NCBI RefSeq assembly: GCF_002223055.1
Contig: NZ_NKFL01000006.1
Span: forward strand, 1,612,001 to 1,676,000
Direction: 5' to 3'
Length of the DNA stretch: 64,000 nucleotides
Origin: Burkholderia sp. HI2500
Lineage (GTDB): Bacteria > Pseudomonadota > Gammaproteobacteria > Burkholderiales > Burkholderiaceae
This document shows, one piece after another, positions 46,171 to 55,186 of this stretch; positions within the stretch are counted from its first letter, which is position 1, and every line of letters starts with the position of its first letter. A model generated the notes under the pieces. That model was given only the letters and a program-made list of their open reading frames with translations. It ran no database searches and was not told the origin of the DNA. The position numbers were made by a program, and so were the translations under genes.

Positions 46171-47550
46171 TCAGTACACGAAGCCCGCGGCGCCGACGAG
46201 GCGCGGCGTGTCGCCCGACAGCAGGTCGAGCCCGAGGTTGCGCTGCACCGCGAACTCCAGGTCGCTGCTCGGCCGCGCGACGGTGTCGATCGCCTGCTCG
46301 AGCTGGCCGGGCCCGGTCGGCTGCACGACGTACGGCGTGACGATCACGACCACCTCGGTCTTGTTGTCCTGGAAGTTCTTCGACGAAAACAGCCGGCCGA
46401 TGATCGGCAGCCGGCCGAGCCCCGGAATCTGCGACACGGTGTCGGCCGTCTGGCTCTGCAGCAGCCCGCCGATCGCGAAGCTCTGCCCGCTCGACAGCTC
46501 GACCGTCGTGTCGACGCGCCGCACCGTGAGCGCCGGCACCTTGATGCTGCCCGTCGTCACGCTGTTGCTCGGATCGACCTCACTGACTTCCGGGCGCACC
46601 TTGAGGCTGATGCGGTTGTCGGCGAGCACGGTCGGCGTGAAGTCGAGCGACACGCCGAACGGCTTGTACTCGACCGTGATCACGCCGGTGTTGCCGGTCT
46701 GCGCGACCGGAACGGGAATCTCGCCGCCCGCGAGGAAGCTCGCGGTCTCGCCGGACATCGCGGTGAGGTTCGGTTCGGCGAGCATCGTGATCAAGCCCTC
46801 CTGGTCGAGTGCGTCGAGCACCACGTCGATCGACCAGCGCCCCGCGCGGAACCCGCCGAGCACCGAGAAGGCGCCCGTCGGCGACAGGTTGAACAGGCCG
46901 TTCGTCGGATCGAACAGCGTGCGCCCGTTGAGCAGCCCGCCGACGAAGTTGCCGGCGCCGCCCAGCGAGCTCCAGTTGATGCCGAGCTGCTGCGTGATGT
47001 TGCGGCTCACCTCGGTCACCCGCACGCGCAGGTTCACCTGGATCGGGCGCGACAGCGTGAGCCGGTTCACGATCTTTTCCTTGTCGTGCAGGTACGGCGT
47101 GAGCGACTGCATCACGGCGTCCGCGTCGGCCGCGCTCGGCACCTTGCCCGACACCATCAGCGAGCCCGGCGCGCCGGACACCGACAGCTTCAGCTGCGGA
47201 AAGCGACTGTCGAGCACGCCCTGCAGCGACGCCGTGTCGACCTGCACGATCACCGTCTTGCGCAGGATCGGGCGATGGTTCGCGCCGAGCGCGATCAGCG
47301 TGGTGGTGCCCGCCTTCTTTCCGAACACGAACACGGTGCGCGGGGACGGCACCTGGATGTCCGCGATCGACGGATCGGCGACGAACATCGCGGCCGCGGG
47401 TTCGGGCAGCGACAGCAGTTCCCCCTTGCCGGTCGCGATCGACAGCGCCGCGCCCGCGTCCGGCGCGCGTGCGACCTGCGCCAACGCGCTCCCGGACGCG
47501 ACGATGCAGGCCAGGCCCCCGATAGCGATCCAACGAACCATGCGCACCAT
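46171..47550 (-). CDS. rcpA: Tad outer-membrane secretin RcpA (CpaC)
   Basis: A 459-residue secretin. A signal peptide (MVRWIAIGGLACIVASGSAL), a BON-like/N-domain (VFGKKAGTTTLIALGANHRP) and the C-terminal secretin domain (LAEPNLTAMSGETASFLAGG; VTTGSIKVPALTVRRVDTTV) are all present. It forms the outer-membrane channel of the Flp pilus. An ATG at 47550 with GGGA before it is preferred over a TTG 15 bases upstream. Confidence 0.93.
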   Translation of the reverse strand: MVRMVRWIAIGGLACIVASGSALAQVARAPDAGAALSIATGKGELLSLPEPAAAMFVADPSIADIQVPSPRTVFVFGKKAGTTTLIALGANHRPILRKTVIVQVDTASLQGVLDSRFPQLKLSVSGAPGSLMVSGKVPSAADADAVMQSLTPYLHDKEKIVNRLTLSRPIQVNLRVRVTEVSRNITQQLGINWSSLGGAGNFVGGLLNGRTLFDPTNGLFNLSPTGAFSVLGGFRAGRWSIDVVLDALDQEGLITMLAEPNLTAMSGETASFLAGGEIPVPVAQTGNTGVITVEYKPFGVSLDFTPTVLADNRISLKVRPEVSEVDPSNSVTTGSIKVPALTVRRVDTTVELSSGQSFAIGGLLQSQTADTVSQIPGLGRLPIIGRLFSSKNFQDNKTEVVVIVTPYVVQPTGPGQLEQAIDTVARPSSDLEFAVQRNLGLDLLSGDTPRLVGAAGFVY

Positions 47551-47604
47551 GCGTGTTCCCGTCAAATGCCGGCCGCCGGGCGGCCGGCCCGAATCGTCAA
47601 TCCG

Positions 47605-48633
47605 TCACTGCGCCGCCATTGCCGGCGGTTGCGCAGTCGCCTCCGCCGCGACGTTGGCGCTGCCCGCTGTCGCGGGCATTGCAGGCATCGCCGGCCACGC
47701 CGGCAGCCCGGCCGGCAGCGGCGGCAGGCCCGGCGTGCCGGCGCCGCCGCCACGCGAACCGTCGTCGACCGACGAGCCGCGATAGATCACGACCGCGTTG
47801 CTCCGCCACGCCGGCCGCGCGCCCGACTCCGGCCTGGCGGACGGTTCGCGTGCGGCCTCGCGGACCGCGCGCGACACGTCGCCGGCCCACACGGGCTGCG
47901 TATCGGGCTCCTGCGCATCGCCGCCTGCCGGCTGCCGCCGGTCACTCGTCGCGAAACTGCGCAGCGCGAGCGACAGCGAGCCGAGGCGGGTCGCCACCAG
48001 CACGACCTGCGCGGTGCGCGGCGCGACCTCGAGCGTGACCGTGCGGGCGCGGGCCGTCGCGTCCGGTGCGCTCGCGGGCGCCTTCGCGCGCTGGAATTCG
48101 GAGCCGACCGCGAGCACGCGCGCACGCCGCACCACCGTCTCCGCTTCGAACGTGCCGGGCGACGTCGCCGAGCCGCCGATCTGCTGCGTCAGCAACACGT
48201 CGACGAAGTCGCCCGGCTGGATCAGCCCCGCGTTGCCGGACACGTCGTCGACCGGCACCGAGATCGCGCGCATGCCGGGCTGCAGCGCGGCCGCGAGAAA
48301 ATCCGGCGCGCCGGCCGGTATCACGTTCTCGACGCGAATCGGTGCGCCCGCGCCGACGTGGTTGCGCAGCAGCGCGCCCTTCAGGTCCGCGCCCGGCTGC
48401 GACTCGACGAATGCGCCGGCCGGCACCTGCGCGCGCGGCATGCGCTTCCACGCCAGATCGTTGTCGCGCAGCAGCAGCCCTTCCGGCAAATCGGCGGCGG
48501 CGACCCGCACGCGTGCCTGATCCGTTTCGGCGGGCACCGACGGCGTCGACGCGGCGACGTACAGCTCGCGCAGGATGAACGCACCGATGCCGGCGGCGAC
48601 GACGAGCACGGCCAGTCTCAGCGGTTTGGGCAT
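47605..48633 (-). CDS. rcpC: Tad pilus protein RcpC (CpaB), SAF domain
   Basis: A 342-residue periplasmic protein anchored by an N-terminal helix (LRLAVLVVAAGIGAFILREL). A SAF domain (VAAADLPEGLLLRDNDLAWK; GLIQPGDFVDVLLTQQIG) is typical of RcpC/CpaB, which stabilises the secretin and may bind peptidoglycan. The last 60 residues are Gly/Pro/Ala-rich. It starts 20 bases after the peptidase gene stop and is followed by the secretin gene. Confidence 0.9.
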   Translation of the reverse strand: MPKPLRLAVLVVAAGIGAFILRELYVAASTPSVPAETDQARVRVAAADLPEGLLLRDNDLAWKRMPRAQVPAGAFVESQPGADLKGALLRNHVGAGAPIRVENVIPAGAPDFLAAALQPGMRAISVPVDDVSGNAGLIQPGDFVDVLLTQQIGGSATSPGTFEAETVVRRARVLAVGSEFQRAKAPASAPDATARARTVTLEVAPRTAQVVLVATRLGSLSLALRSFATSDRRQPAGGDAQEPDTQPVWAGDVSRAVREAAREPSARPESGARPAWRSNAVVIYRGSSVDDGSRGGGAGTPGLPPLPAGLPAWPAMPAMPATAGSANVAAEATAQPPAMAAQ

Positions 48634-48653
48634 GGCGGCGTGCGTCCCCCCGG

Positions 48654-49127
48654 CTAGGTAAGCGAAACCGTGTATGGAAACGACGCCCAGACGGCCAGCG
48701 TGCCGCCGAGCGCGAGCGCAACGCCGTACGGCACGCCGCGCGCGGCGACCGCGCGAACCGGCGCTGCGCGCCACGGCCGCGACGCCAGCAACGCGACGCC
48801 GCACAGCGCACCGCCCGCCCCGACGGCCGTCAGCACCGGAAACGCCAGTGCCGGGCCGGCCCACAGGAATACCGCCGCCGCCAGCTTGACGTCGCCTCCG
48901 CCGATCCAGCCCGCGTGGCGCATGCCGCCGAACAGCAGCAGCATCGCCGCCCCGGTCGCGACATGGCCGGCCAGCGGCGCGAGCCCGTCGCGCGCGAGCA
49001 CGGCCGCGACGAAATACAGCGTCGCGAACGCGAGCACCGCGCGATTGGACAGGCGCCGGTCGCGCAGATCCTGCGCGGCGAGCGAGGCCAGCAAGACCGT
49101 GGCCACCGACTGCACGAGCGTGAGCAT
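48654..49127 (-). CDS. tadV: Prepilin peptidase TadV (CpaA)
   Basis: A 157-residue A24-family aspartic peptidase with six hydrophobic segments. The two catalytic Asp sites are visible: AAQDLRDRRLSN after helix 1 and GGGDVKLAAA mid-protein. It lacks the N-methylation domain, as is normal for Tad peptidases, and processes Flp and TadE-type pseudopilins. An ATG at 49127 matches homologues; a start 12 codons upstream is unlikely. Confidence 0.92.
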   Translation of the reverse strand: MLTLVQSVATVLLASLAAQDLRDRRLSNRAVLAFATLYFVAAVLARDGLAPLAGHVATGAAMLLLFGGMRHAGWIGGGDVKLAAAVFLWAGPALAFPVLTAVGAGGALCGVALLASRPWRAAPVRAVAARGVPYGVALALGGTLAVWASFPYTVSLT

Positions 49128-49215
49128 GGAAGAGCCGTCCGTCGACACGCCCCGGCCGGACACGTTCTACCGCTGCGGATCCCGGTGTTCGTCGGTGGCG
49201 CGCGGGTTCAGGGGA

Positions 49216-49398
49216 TCAGATCAGGCTCGTCACCTTGTTGATCAGTGTCGTGAACACGCTCGGCAGGCCGCCGCTGGTGCTGCTGAGGATCACGCCGACC
49301 GCCGCGAGCGCGACCACGACGATGCCGGCCAGCACGGCGTATTCGAGCGAGCTGACGCCACGTTCGTCACGCAGCAGGGACTTGACGTATTGCAGCAT
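49216..49398 (-). CDS. flp: Flp-type major pilin
   Basis: A 60-residue prepilin. A short charged leader (MLQYVKSLLRDERG) is followed by the cleavage and Flp motif G/VSSLEYAVLAGIVVVALAAV with Glu5 and Tyr6 of the mature protein, then a small Ser/Gly-rich end. It is the structural subunit of the adhesive Flp pilus. The ATG at 49398 has GGAGG six bases before it. It is the first gene of the twelve-gene Tad operon. Confidence 0.95.
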   Translation of the reverse strand: MLQYVKSLLRDERGVSSLEYAVLAGIVVVALAAVGVILSSTSGGLPSVFTTLINKVTSLI

Positions 49399-49644
49399 GG
49401 CAACCTCCGTGTAACGGGGTCGGTGACCGACCGTTGAACGCAAAGATGCTCCGTTGCTCCGGCGGTTGCGCAGGGCCTTCGCCCGTTGCGATGCATGCGC
49501 GCGACCCTGGCACGAGGTCGCCCGCATCCCCCGGAATCCTCTCGACGACTGCAACACGCGGCGTGCAACGACATCTTCGATCGTTGCGTGCCTGCATCCG
49601 TTGTGCGGTCTTCCCGCACGATGCAACCGCGCTGATTCGTCTAG

Positions 49645-49673
49645 GGTATAGACAATTTTTCAGGCGAATTCAA
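49645..49673 (-). promoter_or_regulatory. Probable flp/tad operon promoter
   Basis: On the minus strand TTGAAT (49673-49668) and TATACC (49650-49645) are separated by 17 bases in AT-rich DNA. This would give an untranslated leader of about 240 bases before flp. Confidence 0.55.
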
Positions 49674-49695
49674 ATTATTTGGCGTCGGATGCATT

Positions 49696-49728
49696 TATGG
49701 ATTTCATCGTGCAACGATGAAATCCATA
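49696..49728. repeat. Perfect 15-bp inverted repeat with 3-base loop
   Basis: TATGGATTTCATCGT, GCA, ACGATGAAATCCATA. It ends 23 bases upstream of the -35 of the flp promoter. It has no adjacent T run, so an operator or activator site is more likely than a terminator. The pilus operon is its nearest possible target. Confidence 0.7.
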
Positions 49729-50254
49729 CCATCCATTTACGGTCATTTTTTCTCGCATGACAGCGAATGGTTTGCCGATCGGAACGCAGATGCCGACTGT
49801 TGCAGCGCGTGAATTTCCGCCCCGGTTTCCATTCGATTAATCGGCATGCCGGGCCGCACCGCATGCGCGCGTCTTGCCACGCCCGGCTTGCCGTTCCGGC
49901 ATGCATGACGGACTCGCATCGCATCTCACCGACTACCCGCCCCCGTTTTTCCGCCCGGATTCGGCAAGCGATCGCCGCGCGAATCCACCCACGTGTTCAA
50001 TGCGATTTTCCAATCGGCAATTTCATGATGCCGCTTCCGGCTTCAATCGACTTGATTGGAATCCTGATTGAATGTCAGATGCATGTGAATGCCGTTCTCA
50101 TCCGGATGGAATGAATCGCCCGGCGCACCAACCCGGAAAACGGCGATAAGCATAGTTCAAATCGTTTCTTGTCCGGCCCCGGGCCGTCATCGAGAATGCG
50201 CCGACGGGCTGAGGCCCGGTGTCGCTCCCCCCAACGTTCCGGACCCATCGATTC

Positions 50255-51322
50255 ATGCTTCCACTGCGCCTGCTTCGCTCGCTGCTGATCGCGTCCCTCA
50301 TTGCGTTGCCGGCCGCCGCCGCGCACGCCGACAAGCCCGCCACCATCCGCATCGGTGTCGCCCAGCAAGGCGCCGGCGATCCGCCGACGTTCGGCGGCTC
50401 GAGTGCGGCCACCGCGCAGTTGCAGCAGCTGGTCGAAAAGGAGTTCGCGGCCGACGGCATCAAGGTCGAATGGCTGTTCTTCAAGGGCGCGGGGCCGGCC
50501 GTCAACGAGGCGATCGCCAACAAGGCGCTCGACTTCGCGTACCAGGGCGACCTGCCCGCCGTGCTCGCGCGGGCGAACGGGATCAAGACGCGCCTGCTGC
50601 TCGCCGCGAGCGTGCGCTCGGGCGTCAAGATCGCGGTGCCGCCCGACTCCCCCATCCGCTCGATCAAGGACCTGAAGGATCGCCGCGTGTCGATCTTCCG
50701 CGGCACGAACCTGCAGCTCGTGGCCGACAACGCGCTCGCGAAGAACGGCCTCGGCGAACGCGACCTGCGCGTGATCAATCTCGACGCCGCGAGCTCGCTC
50801 GCCGCGCTCGCGTCGAAGGGCATCGATGCGTCGGTGGGCGATTACCAGCTGTACAAGCTGCGCGACGCGGGGCTCGCGAAGATCATCTACGAATCGCAGA
50901 ACGACGGCCCGCAACTCACGCGGCAGACCCACCTGCTCGTGCTCGACGAGTTCGAGCGCGCGCATCCGGACATCGTGCAGCGCGTCGTTACCGCTGTCGT
51001 GAAGGGCGCGCAATGGTCGTCCGACGAAGCGAACCGCGACGCGCTGTTCAAGCTGTGGGCGAAAAGCGGCGTGCCGGTGTCGTCGTGGCAGGCCGACTAT
51101 GCGAACCAGCGCCTGAAGGACCGCCTGTCGCCGCTGATCGATCCGTTCTTCGTCGCACGCTACAAGTCCGTCGCGCAGGATGCGCTGGCGCTGAAGCTGA
51201 TCCGCCAGCCGGTCGACGTCGATGGCTGGTTCGAGCCGAAGTATCTCGACAATGCGCTGCGCACGCTGAAGCTCGAAAGCTACTGGCCACGCTACGACGC
51301 GGCCGGCAAGCCGCTTTCCTGA
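50255..51322 (+). CDS. ABC substrate-binding protein for sulfonates or sulfate esters
   Basis: A 355-residue periplasmic binding protein. A signal peptide (LLRSLLIASLIALPAAAAHA) precedes an SsuA/AtsR-type fold: IRIGVAQQGAGDPPTFGGSS, GAGPAVNEAIANKALDFAYQ and FRGTNLQLVADNALAKNGLG. It delivers organosulfur compounds to the permeases encoded next. Two ABC permease genes, an ATPase gene and atsK follow in order, which favours sulfate esters or sulfonates over nitrate. The ATG at 50255 begins the signal peptide; an upstream GTG at 50219 is possible. Confidence 0.88.
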   Translation: MLPLRLLRSLLIASLIALPAAAAHADKPATIRIGVAQQGAGDPPTFGGSSAATAQLQQLVEKEFAADGIKVEWLFFKGAGPAVNEAIANKALDFAYQGDLPAVLARANGIKTRLLLAASVRSGVKIAVPPDSPIRSIKDLKDRRVSIFRGTNLQLVADNALAKNGLGERDLRVINLDAASSLAALASKGIDASVGDYQLYKLRDAGLAKIIYESQNDGPQLTRQTHLLVLDEFERAHPDIVQRVVTAVVKGAQWSSDEANRDALFKLWAKSGVPVSSWQADYANQRLKDRLSPLIDPFFVARYKSVAQDALALKLIRQPVDVDGWFEPKYLDNALRTLKLESYWPRYDAAGKPLS

Positions 51323-51337
51323 CCCGGACCCGCCACG

Positions 51338-52180
51338 ATGAGCGACACCGCGTTTTCCATTCCGTCATCCGGGCGCCACGCGCTCGCCGCGCCGCCGCAC
51401 CGTGCGGCGGCCGTGAAGCGGTGGTCGTGGCGGCTCGCGCCGTGGCTGCTGCCTGCACTGCTGTTCGCGCTGTGGAGCATCGGCAGCGCGCGCGGCTGGA
51501 TCGCGCCGCAGATCCTGCCGCCGCCCGAACGCGTGTTCGACGCACTCAAGGATCTCGCGACGAGCGGCGACCTCGTGCGCCACACGCTGATCAGCCTGCA
51601 GCGCGTGCTGGTCGGCTTCGCCGCCGGCACGCTGCTCGGCTTCGCGACCGGCGTCGCGCTCGGCCTGTCGCGCACGCTGGAAGCCTACGTGCTGCCGAGC
51701 TTCAATGCGCTCGTGCAGATTCCGGTGCTCGGCTGGCTGCCGTTCCTGCTGCTGCTCGTCGGTGTCGGCGAACCGCTCAAGTACCTGCTGATCGCGCATG
51801 CGGCGCTCGTCCCCGTCACGCTGAGCACGTTGCAAGGGTTTCGCCAGACGCCGCCCGCGCTCGACGAAGTCGCCAGCGTATTCGGCTACACGCGGCGGCA
51901 ACGCATCGTGCACGTGGTGCTGCCCGCCGCGATCCCGACGCTCGCGACCGGCGTGCGGCTCGCGTTCACGAAGTCGTGGCTCGCGCTCGTCGTCGTCGAG
52001 CTCGTCGCGTCGTCCGAAGGGCTCGGCTACCTGATCGTGTACGGCCGCCAGCTGTTCCAGCTCGACCTCGTGATGGCGGCCGTGATCGTCGTCGGCGCGG
52101 TCGGCCTGCTGATCAACCGGCTGCTCGATGCACTCGAAGCGCGCTTGCGCCGCGGCGTGCCGTCCGCGTTCCGCGGCTGA
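51338..52180 (+). CDS. ABC transporter permease, sulfonate type (first)
   Basis: A 280-residue inner-membrane protein with about six helices. The coupling-loop motif is DEVASVFGYTRRQRIVHVVL...P, the EAA-type signature of SsuC/TauC permeases. WSIGSARGWIAPQILPPPER near the start is family-typical. It starts 16 bases after the binding-protein gene. Confidence 0.9.
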   Translation: MSDTAFSIPSSGRHALAAPPHRAAAVKRWSWRLAPWLLPALLFALWSIGSARGWIAPQILPPPERVFDALKDLATSGDLVRHTLISLQRVLVGFAAGTLLGFATGVALGLSRTLEAYVLPSFNALVQIPVLGWLPFLLLLVGVGEPLKYLLIAHAALVPVTLSTLQGFRQTPPALDEVASVFGYTRRQRIVHVVLPAAIPTLATGVRLAFTKSWLALVVVELVASSEGLGYLIVYGRQLFQLDLVMAAVIVVGAVGLLINRLLDALEARLRRGVPSAFRG

Positions 52181-52219
52181 AGCGCCGCCCCTGCCCGCGC
52201 AATCGAAGGAGTCCCACCG

Positions 52220-53041
52220 TTGACGTATCCTGCTGCCGCGCCTGACACCAACCCGCCCGCCACCGCGACCGCCCGTCGCCTGCGCGCCCCCGACTGGCGC
52301 GGATTCGTGCTGCCGCTCGTCGCGTTCGCGCTGTGGTGGGCAATCGCTTCCGCGCACCTCGTGAGCAGCGGGCTGCACGTCGGCCCCGCCGACGTGCTGC
52401 GCACCGCATCGGCGCAAGCCACGAGCGGCGCACTCGGCCGCGCGCTGTCCGCGTCGCTCGCGCGTGAAGCATGCGGCTTCGTGCTCGGCGCGACGGGCGG
52501 GCTGCTGCTCGGCGCCGTGCTCGGGCTGTCGCGCGTCGCCGCACGCATGGTCGGCCCGAGCTTCGACACGTTCAAGCAGGTCTCGCTGTTCGCGTGGATT
52601 CCGCTGATTTCCGTGTGGTTCGGCCTCGGCGACGTCGCCAAGGTCGTGTTCCTGTCGCTCGCCGCGCTGCTGCCCGTCGCCGCGCACACCTGCGACGGCA
52701 TTCACGCGGTGCCGCGCGCGTATGTCGACGTCGCCCGTGCGCTGCGCTACTCGCGGCTCCAGCTCGTGCGCTACGTGATCCTGCCGGCCGCGCTGCCATC
52801 GATCTTCACCGGGCTGTATCTCGGCCTGATCTATTCGTGGCTCGCGACGCTCGGCGCCGAATACCTGCTGGTCGCCGGCAGCGGGATCGGCAATACGCTG
52901 ATCGACGGCAGCGAACAGTTCCGGATGGATCTCGTGCTGTTCGGGATCATCGTCGTCGGCGTGACCGGCTGGGCGCTGAACGCGATCGCGCGTGCGATCG
53001 AACGCAAGGTGCTGGCCCGGCGCGGCGACCTGACGCGCTGA
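52220..53041 (+). CDS. ABC transporter permease, sulfonate type (second)
   Basis: A 273-residue permease of the same family, with its own coupling loop (YVDVARALRYSRLQLVRYVI). It is clearly diverged from the preceding permease, so the transporter probably contains a permease heterodimer, whereas SsuC/TauC systems have one gene. The start is TTG at 52220 with AAGGAG eight bases before it. Confidence 0.88.
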   Translation: MTYPAAAPDTNPPATATARRLRAPDWRGFVLPLVAFALWWAIASAHLVSSGLHVGPADVLRTASAQATSGALGRALSASLAREACGFVLGATGGLLLGAVLGLSRVAARMVGPSFDTFKQVSLFAWIPLISVWFGLGDVAKVVFLSLAALLPVAAHTCDGIHAVPRAYVDVARALRYSRLQLVRYVILPAALPSIFTGLYLGLIYSWLATLGAEYLLVAGSGIGNTLIDGSEQFRMDLVLFGIIVVGVTGWALNAIARAIERKVLARRGDLTR

Positions 53042-53081
53042 TCGCCGTTTCCTTTCTCGTCACCCTCTTCCTCGCACCGCC

Positions 53082-53927
53082 ATGACGACCCTCGCCTCCG
53101 ATTCGCTCGACATCCTCCACGTGAGCAAGCACTACGCGCAACGCGGCGCCGCGCTCGCCGTACTCGACGACGTGTCGCTGCACGTGCGCGCCGGTGAATT
53201 CGTCACGATCGTCGGCTCGAGCGGTTGCGGCAAGTCGACGCTGCTGCGCCTGATCGCCGGGCTCGATACCGATTACGCGGGCGAGATCCGGGCCGGCGCC
53301 GAACGCGTGCGCGACACGTCGCTGCAGCGCGGGATCGTGTTCCAGGATCACCGGCTGTTCCCGTGGCTGACCGTCGCGCAGAACATCGAAGCCGCGCTGC
53401 GCAACGCGCCGCTCGACGCGGCCGCGAAGCGGCGCGCGGTTGCCGATCACGTCGCGCTCGTCGGGCTGAACGGCTTCGAGCACGCGTATCCGAACCAGCT
53501 GTCGGGCGGGATGGCGCAGCGCGTCGCGATCGCGCGCGGCCTCGTGAACCGCCCGCGCGTGCTGCTGCTCGACGAACCGTTCGGCGCGCTCGACGCGCAG
53601 ACACGCGCGCGGATGCAGAACGAGCTGCTGCGCATCTGGGAACAGGAGCGCATCACGATGATCCTCGTCACGCACGACGTCGACGAAGCCGTGTATCTCG
53701 GCGACCGCGTCGTGACGATGGCGCCGCGCCCGGGCCGCATCGAACGCATCGTCGATGTCGCGTTGCCGCGCCCGCGCCGGCGTGATTCGCCGGAATTCGC
53801 GCGATTGCGCGACACCGTGCTCGCCGATTTCGACGACCACGAACCGCCGGGCGACGATCGCCCGGGCGGTAAGCGCATCGACACGCCGCGCCCGCACCGG
53901 ATCGGCGAATGGCGGCTTGCGTGGTAG
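53082..53927 (+). CDS. ABC transporter ATPase, sulfonate type
   Basis: A 281-residue nucleotide-binding subunit. Walker A is GSSGCGKST (45-53), the Q-loop is QDHRLFPWLT, the signature is LSGGMAQRVAIARG and Walker B is VLLLDEPFGALDAQ, with the H-loop in ILVTHDVDEAV. SsuB/TauB proteins share this pattern. It is the last transporter gene before the dioxygenases. Confidence 0.92.
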   Translation: MTTLASDSLDILHVSKHYAQRGAALAVLDDVSLHVRAGEFVTIVGSSGCGKSTLLRLIAGLDTDYAGEIRAGAERVRDTSLQRGIVFQDHRLFPWLTVAQNIEAALRNAPLDAAAKRRAVADHVALVGLNGFEHAYPNQLSGGMAQRVAIARGLVNRPRVLLLDEPFGALDAQTRARMQNELLRIWEQERITMILVTHDVDEAVYLGDRVVTMAPRPGRIERIVDVALPRPRRRDSPEFARLRDTVLADFDDHEPPGDDRPGGKRIDTPRPHRIGEWRLAW

Positions 53928-54075
53928 CACGCATGCCGCACCGCATTGCTCAGCATGACGACGCATATCGATCATCGCTGCGCACACGCTAAGGTTGTGA
54001 CGATTCATCGGTTCCGATTGCGCGCGGTCCCTGCTTGAATGGAGACTCGACCGACCCGACTCCAGGAGACTCCCG

Positions 54076-55029
54076 ATGTCCGAAGTCCAGCACGCCGCTC
54101 ACCCGTCTTCGCATGCTTCGCACGCCGCGCCGCGCACGGCCGCCACGCCGCTCCAGCTTCGCCAGGTCGCCGGCCGGATCGGCGCCGAGATCGCCGGCGT
54201 GCGCCTGTCGGGCACGCTCGACGACGCGACGTTCGATGCGATCCAGGCCGCGCTGCTGCGCCACAAGGTGCTGTTCTTCCGTGGCCAGCAGCATCTCGAC
54301 GACACCGCGCAGGAAGCGTTCGCACGCCGCTTCGGCAAAACCGTCGCGCACCCGACCGTGCCGTCCGTCGACGGCAGCGCAGCCCTGCTCGAACTCGATT
54401 CCGCGCACGGCGCGCGCGCCAATTCGTGGCACACCGACGTGACCTTCGTCGATGCGTACCCGAAGATCTCGATCCTGCGTGCTGTCGTGATTCCGCCGTT
54501 CGGCGGCGACACCGTGTGGGCCAACACGGCCGCCGCGTACACGAACCTGCCCGACCCGCTGCGCGCGCTCGCCGACACGCTGTGGGCGCTGCATACCAAC
54601 GCGTACGACTACGCGTCGACGCACGTGCATGCCGACGATACGCAACTGAAGCGCTACCGCGAAGTGTTCACGTCGACCGTCTACGAAACCGAGCACCCGG
54701 TCGTGCGCGTCCATCCGGAAACCGGCGAACGCACGCTCGTGCTCGGGCATTTCGTGCAGCGGCTCAAGGGGCTGTCGGCGCAGGATTCCGCGCACCTGCT
54801 GCAGGTGTTCCATGAACACGTGACGCGTCTCGAGAACACCGTGCGCTGGAACTGGCAGGAAGGCGACGTCGCGATCTGGGACAACCGCGCGACGCAGCAC
54901 TACGCGATCAACGACTACGGCGATGCGCGCCGCGTCGTGCGCCGCGCGACCGTGCACGGCGACGTGCCGGTCGGCATCGACGGCCGCCAGAGCGTCGTGC
55001 TGAAGGGGCCGGGCGCGACGCTGCAGTAA
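54076..55029 (+). CDS. atsK: Alpha-ketoglutarate-dependent alkylsulfatase, AtsK-like
   Basis: A 317-residue TauD/TfdA-family dioxygenase. The iron triad is His119 and Asp121 (NSWHTDVTF) and His275 (NRATQHYAI), with Arg289/Arg290 for 2-oxoglutarate. Long stretches (KVLFFRGQQHLDD; VFTSTVYETEHPVVRVHP; RLENTVRWNW) match the alkylsulfatase AtsK as I remember it, better than taurine dioxygenase. It releases sulfite or sulfate from alkyl sulfate esters with O2. The ATG at 54076 follows AGGAGACTCCCG. Confidence 0.82.
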   Translation: MSEVQHAAHPSSHASHAAPRTAATPLQLRQVAGRIGAEIAGVRLSGTLDDATFDAIQAALLRHKVLFFRGQQHLDDTAQEAFARRFGKTVAHPTVPSVDGSAALLELDSAHGARANSWHTDVTFVDAYPKISILRAVVIPPFGGDTVWANTAAAYTNLPDPLRALADTLWALHTNAYDYASTHVHADDTQLKRYREVFTSTVYETEHPVVRVHPETGERTLVLGHFVQRLKGLSAQDSAHLLQVFHEHVTRLENTVRWNWQEGDVAIWDNRATQHYAINDYGDARRVVRRATVHGDVPVGIDGRQSVVLKGPGATLQ

Positions 55030-55186
55030 CGCCCGCGTCGCGCGGCGGCGGCGCTCCGTGCGCCGCCGCGCCTGCCCCCGCTTTCTGCTACCGGACACCG
55101 ACCATGCCCTTCCCGCCTCCGGACCGACGCTTGCACGCGCAACGATGTCGGCCCTCCGCCCCCTCCACTTCCGCCAGGAGCGTCGC

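Larger units (their letters stand above)
49399..50254. other. Long control region upstream of flp and the sulfonate uptake genes (856 bases)
   Basis: No gene that I can support. It is clearly richer in A+T than the flanks, especially 49640-50110. It holds the flp promoter (49645-49673), a perfect inverted repeat (49696-49728), and a shorter inverted repeat GCAACGA...TCGTTGC at 49565-49587 inside the probable flp leader. Small frames across it lack coding character. A promoter for the gene at 50255 must also lie here, but I could not choose one. Confidence 0.6.

Noticed and set aside
49696..49751. Inverted repeat plus downstream T run as a terminator
   Set aside because: The T run (about 49744-49751) is 16 bases beyond the stem and no gene ends upstream on that strand; a regulatory role is more plausible.
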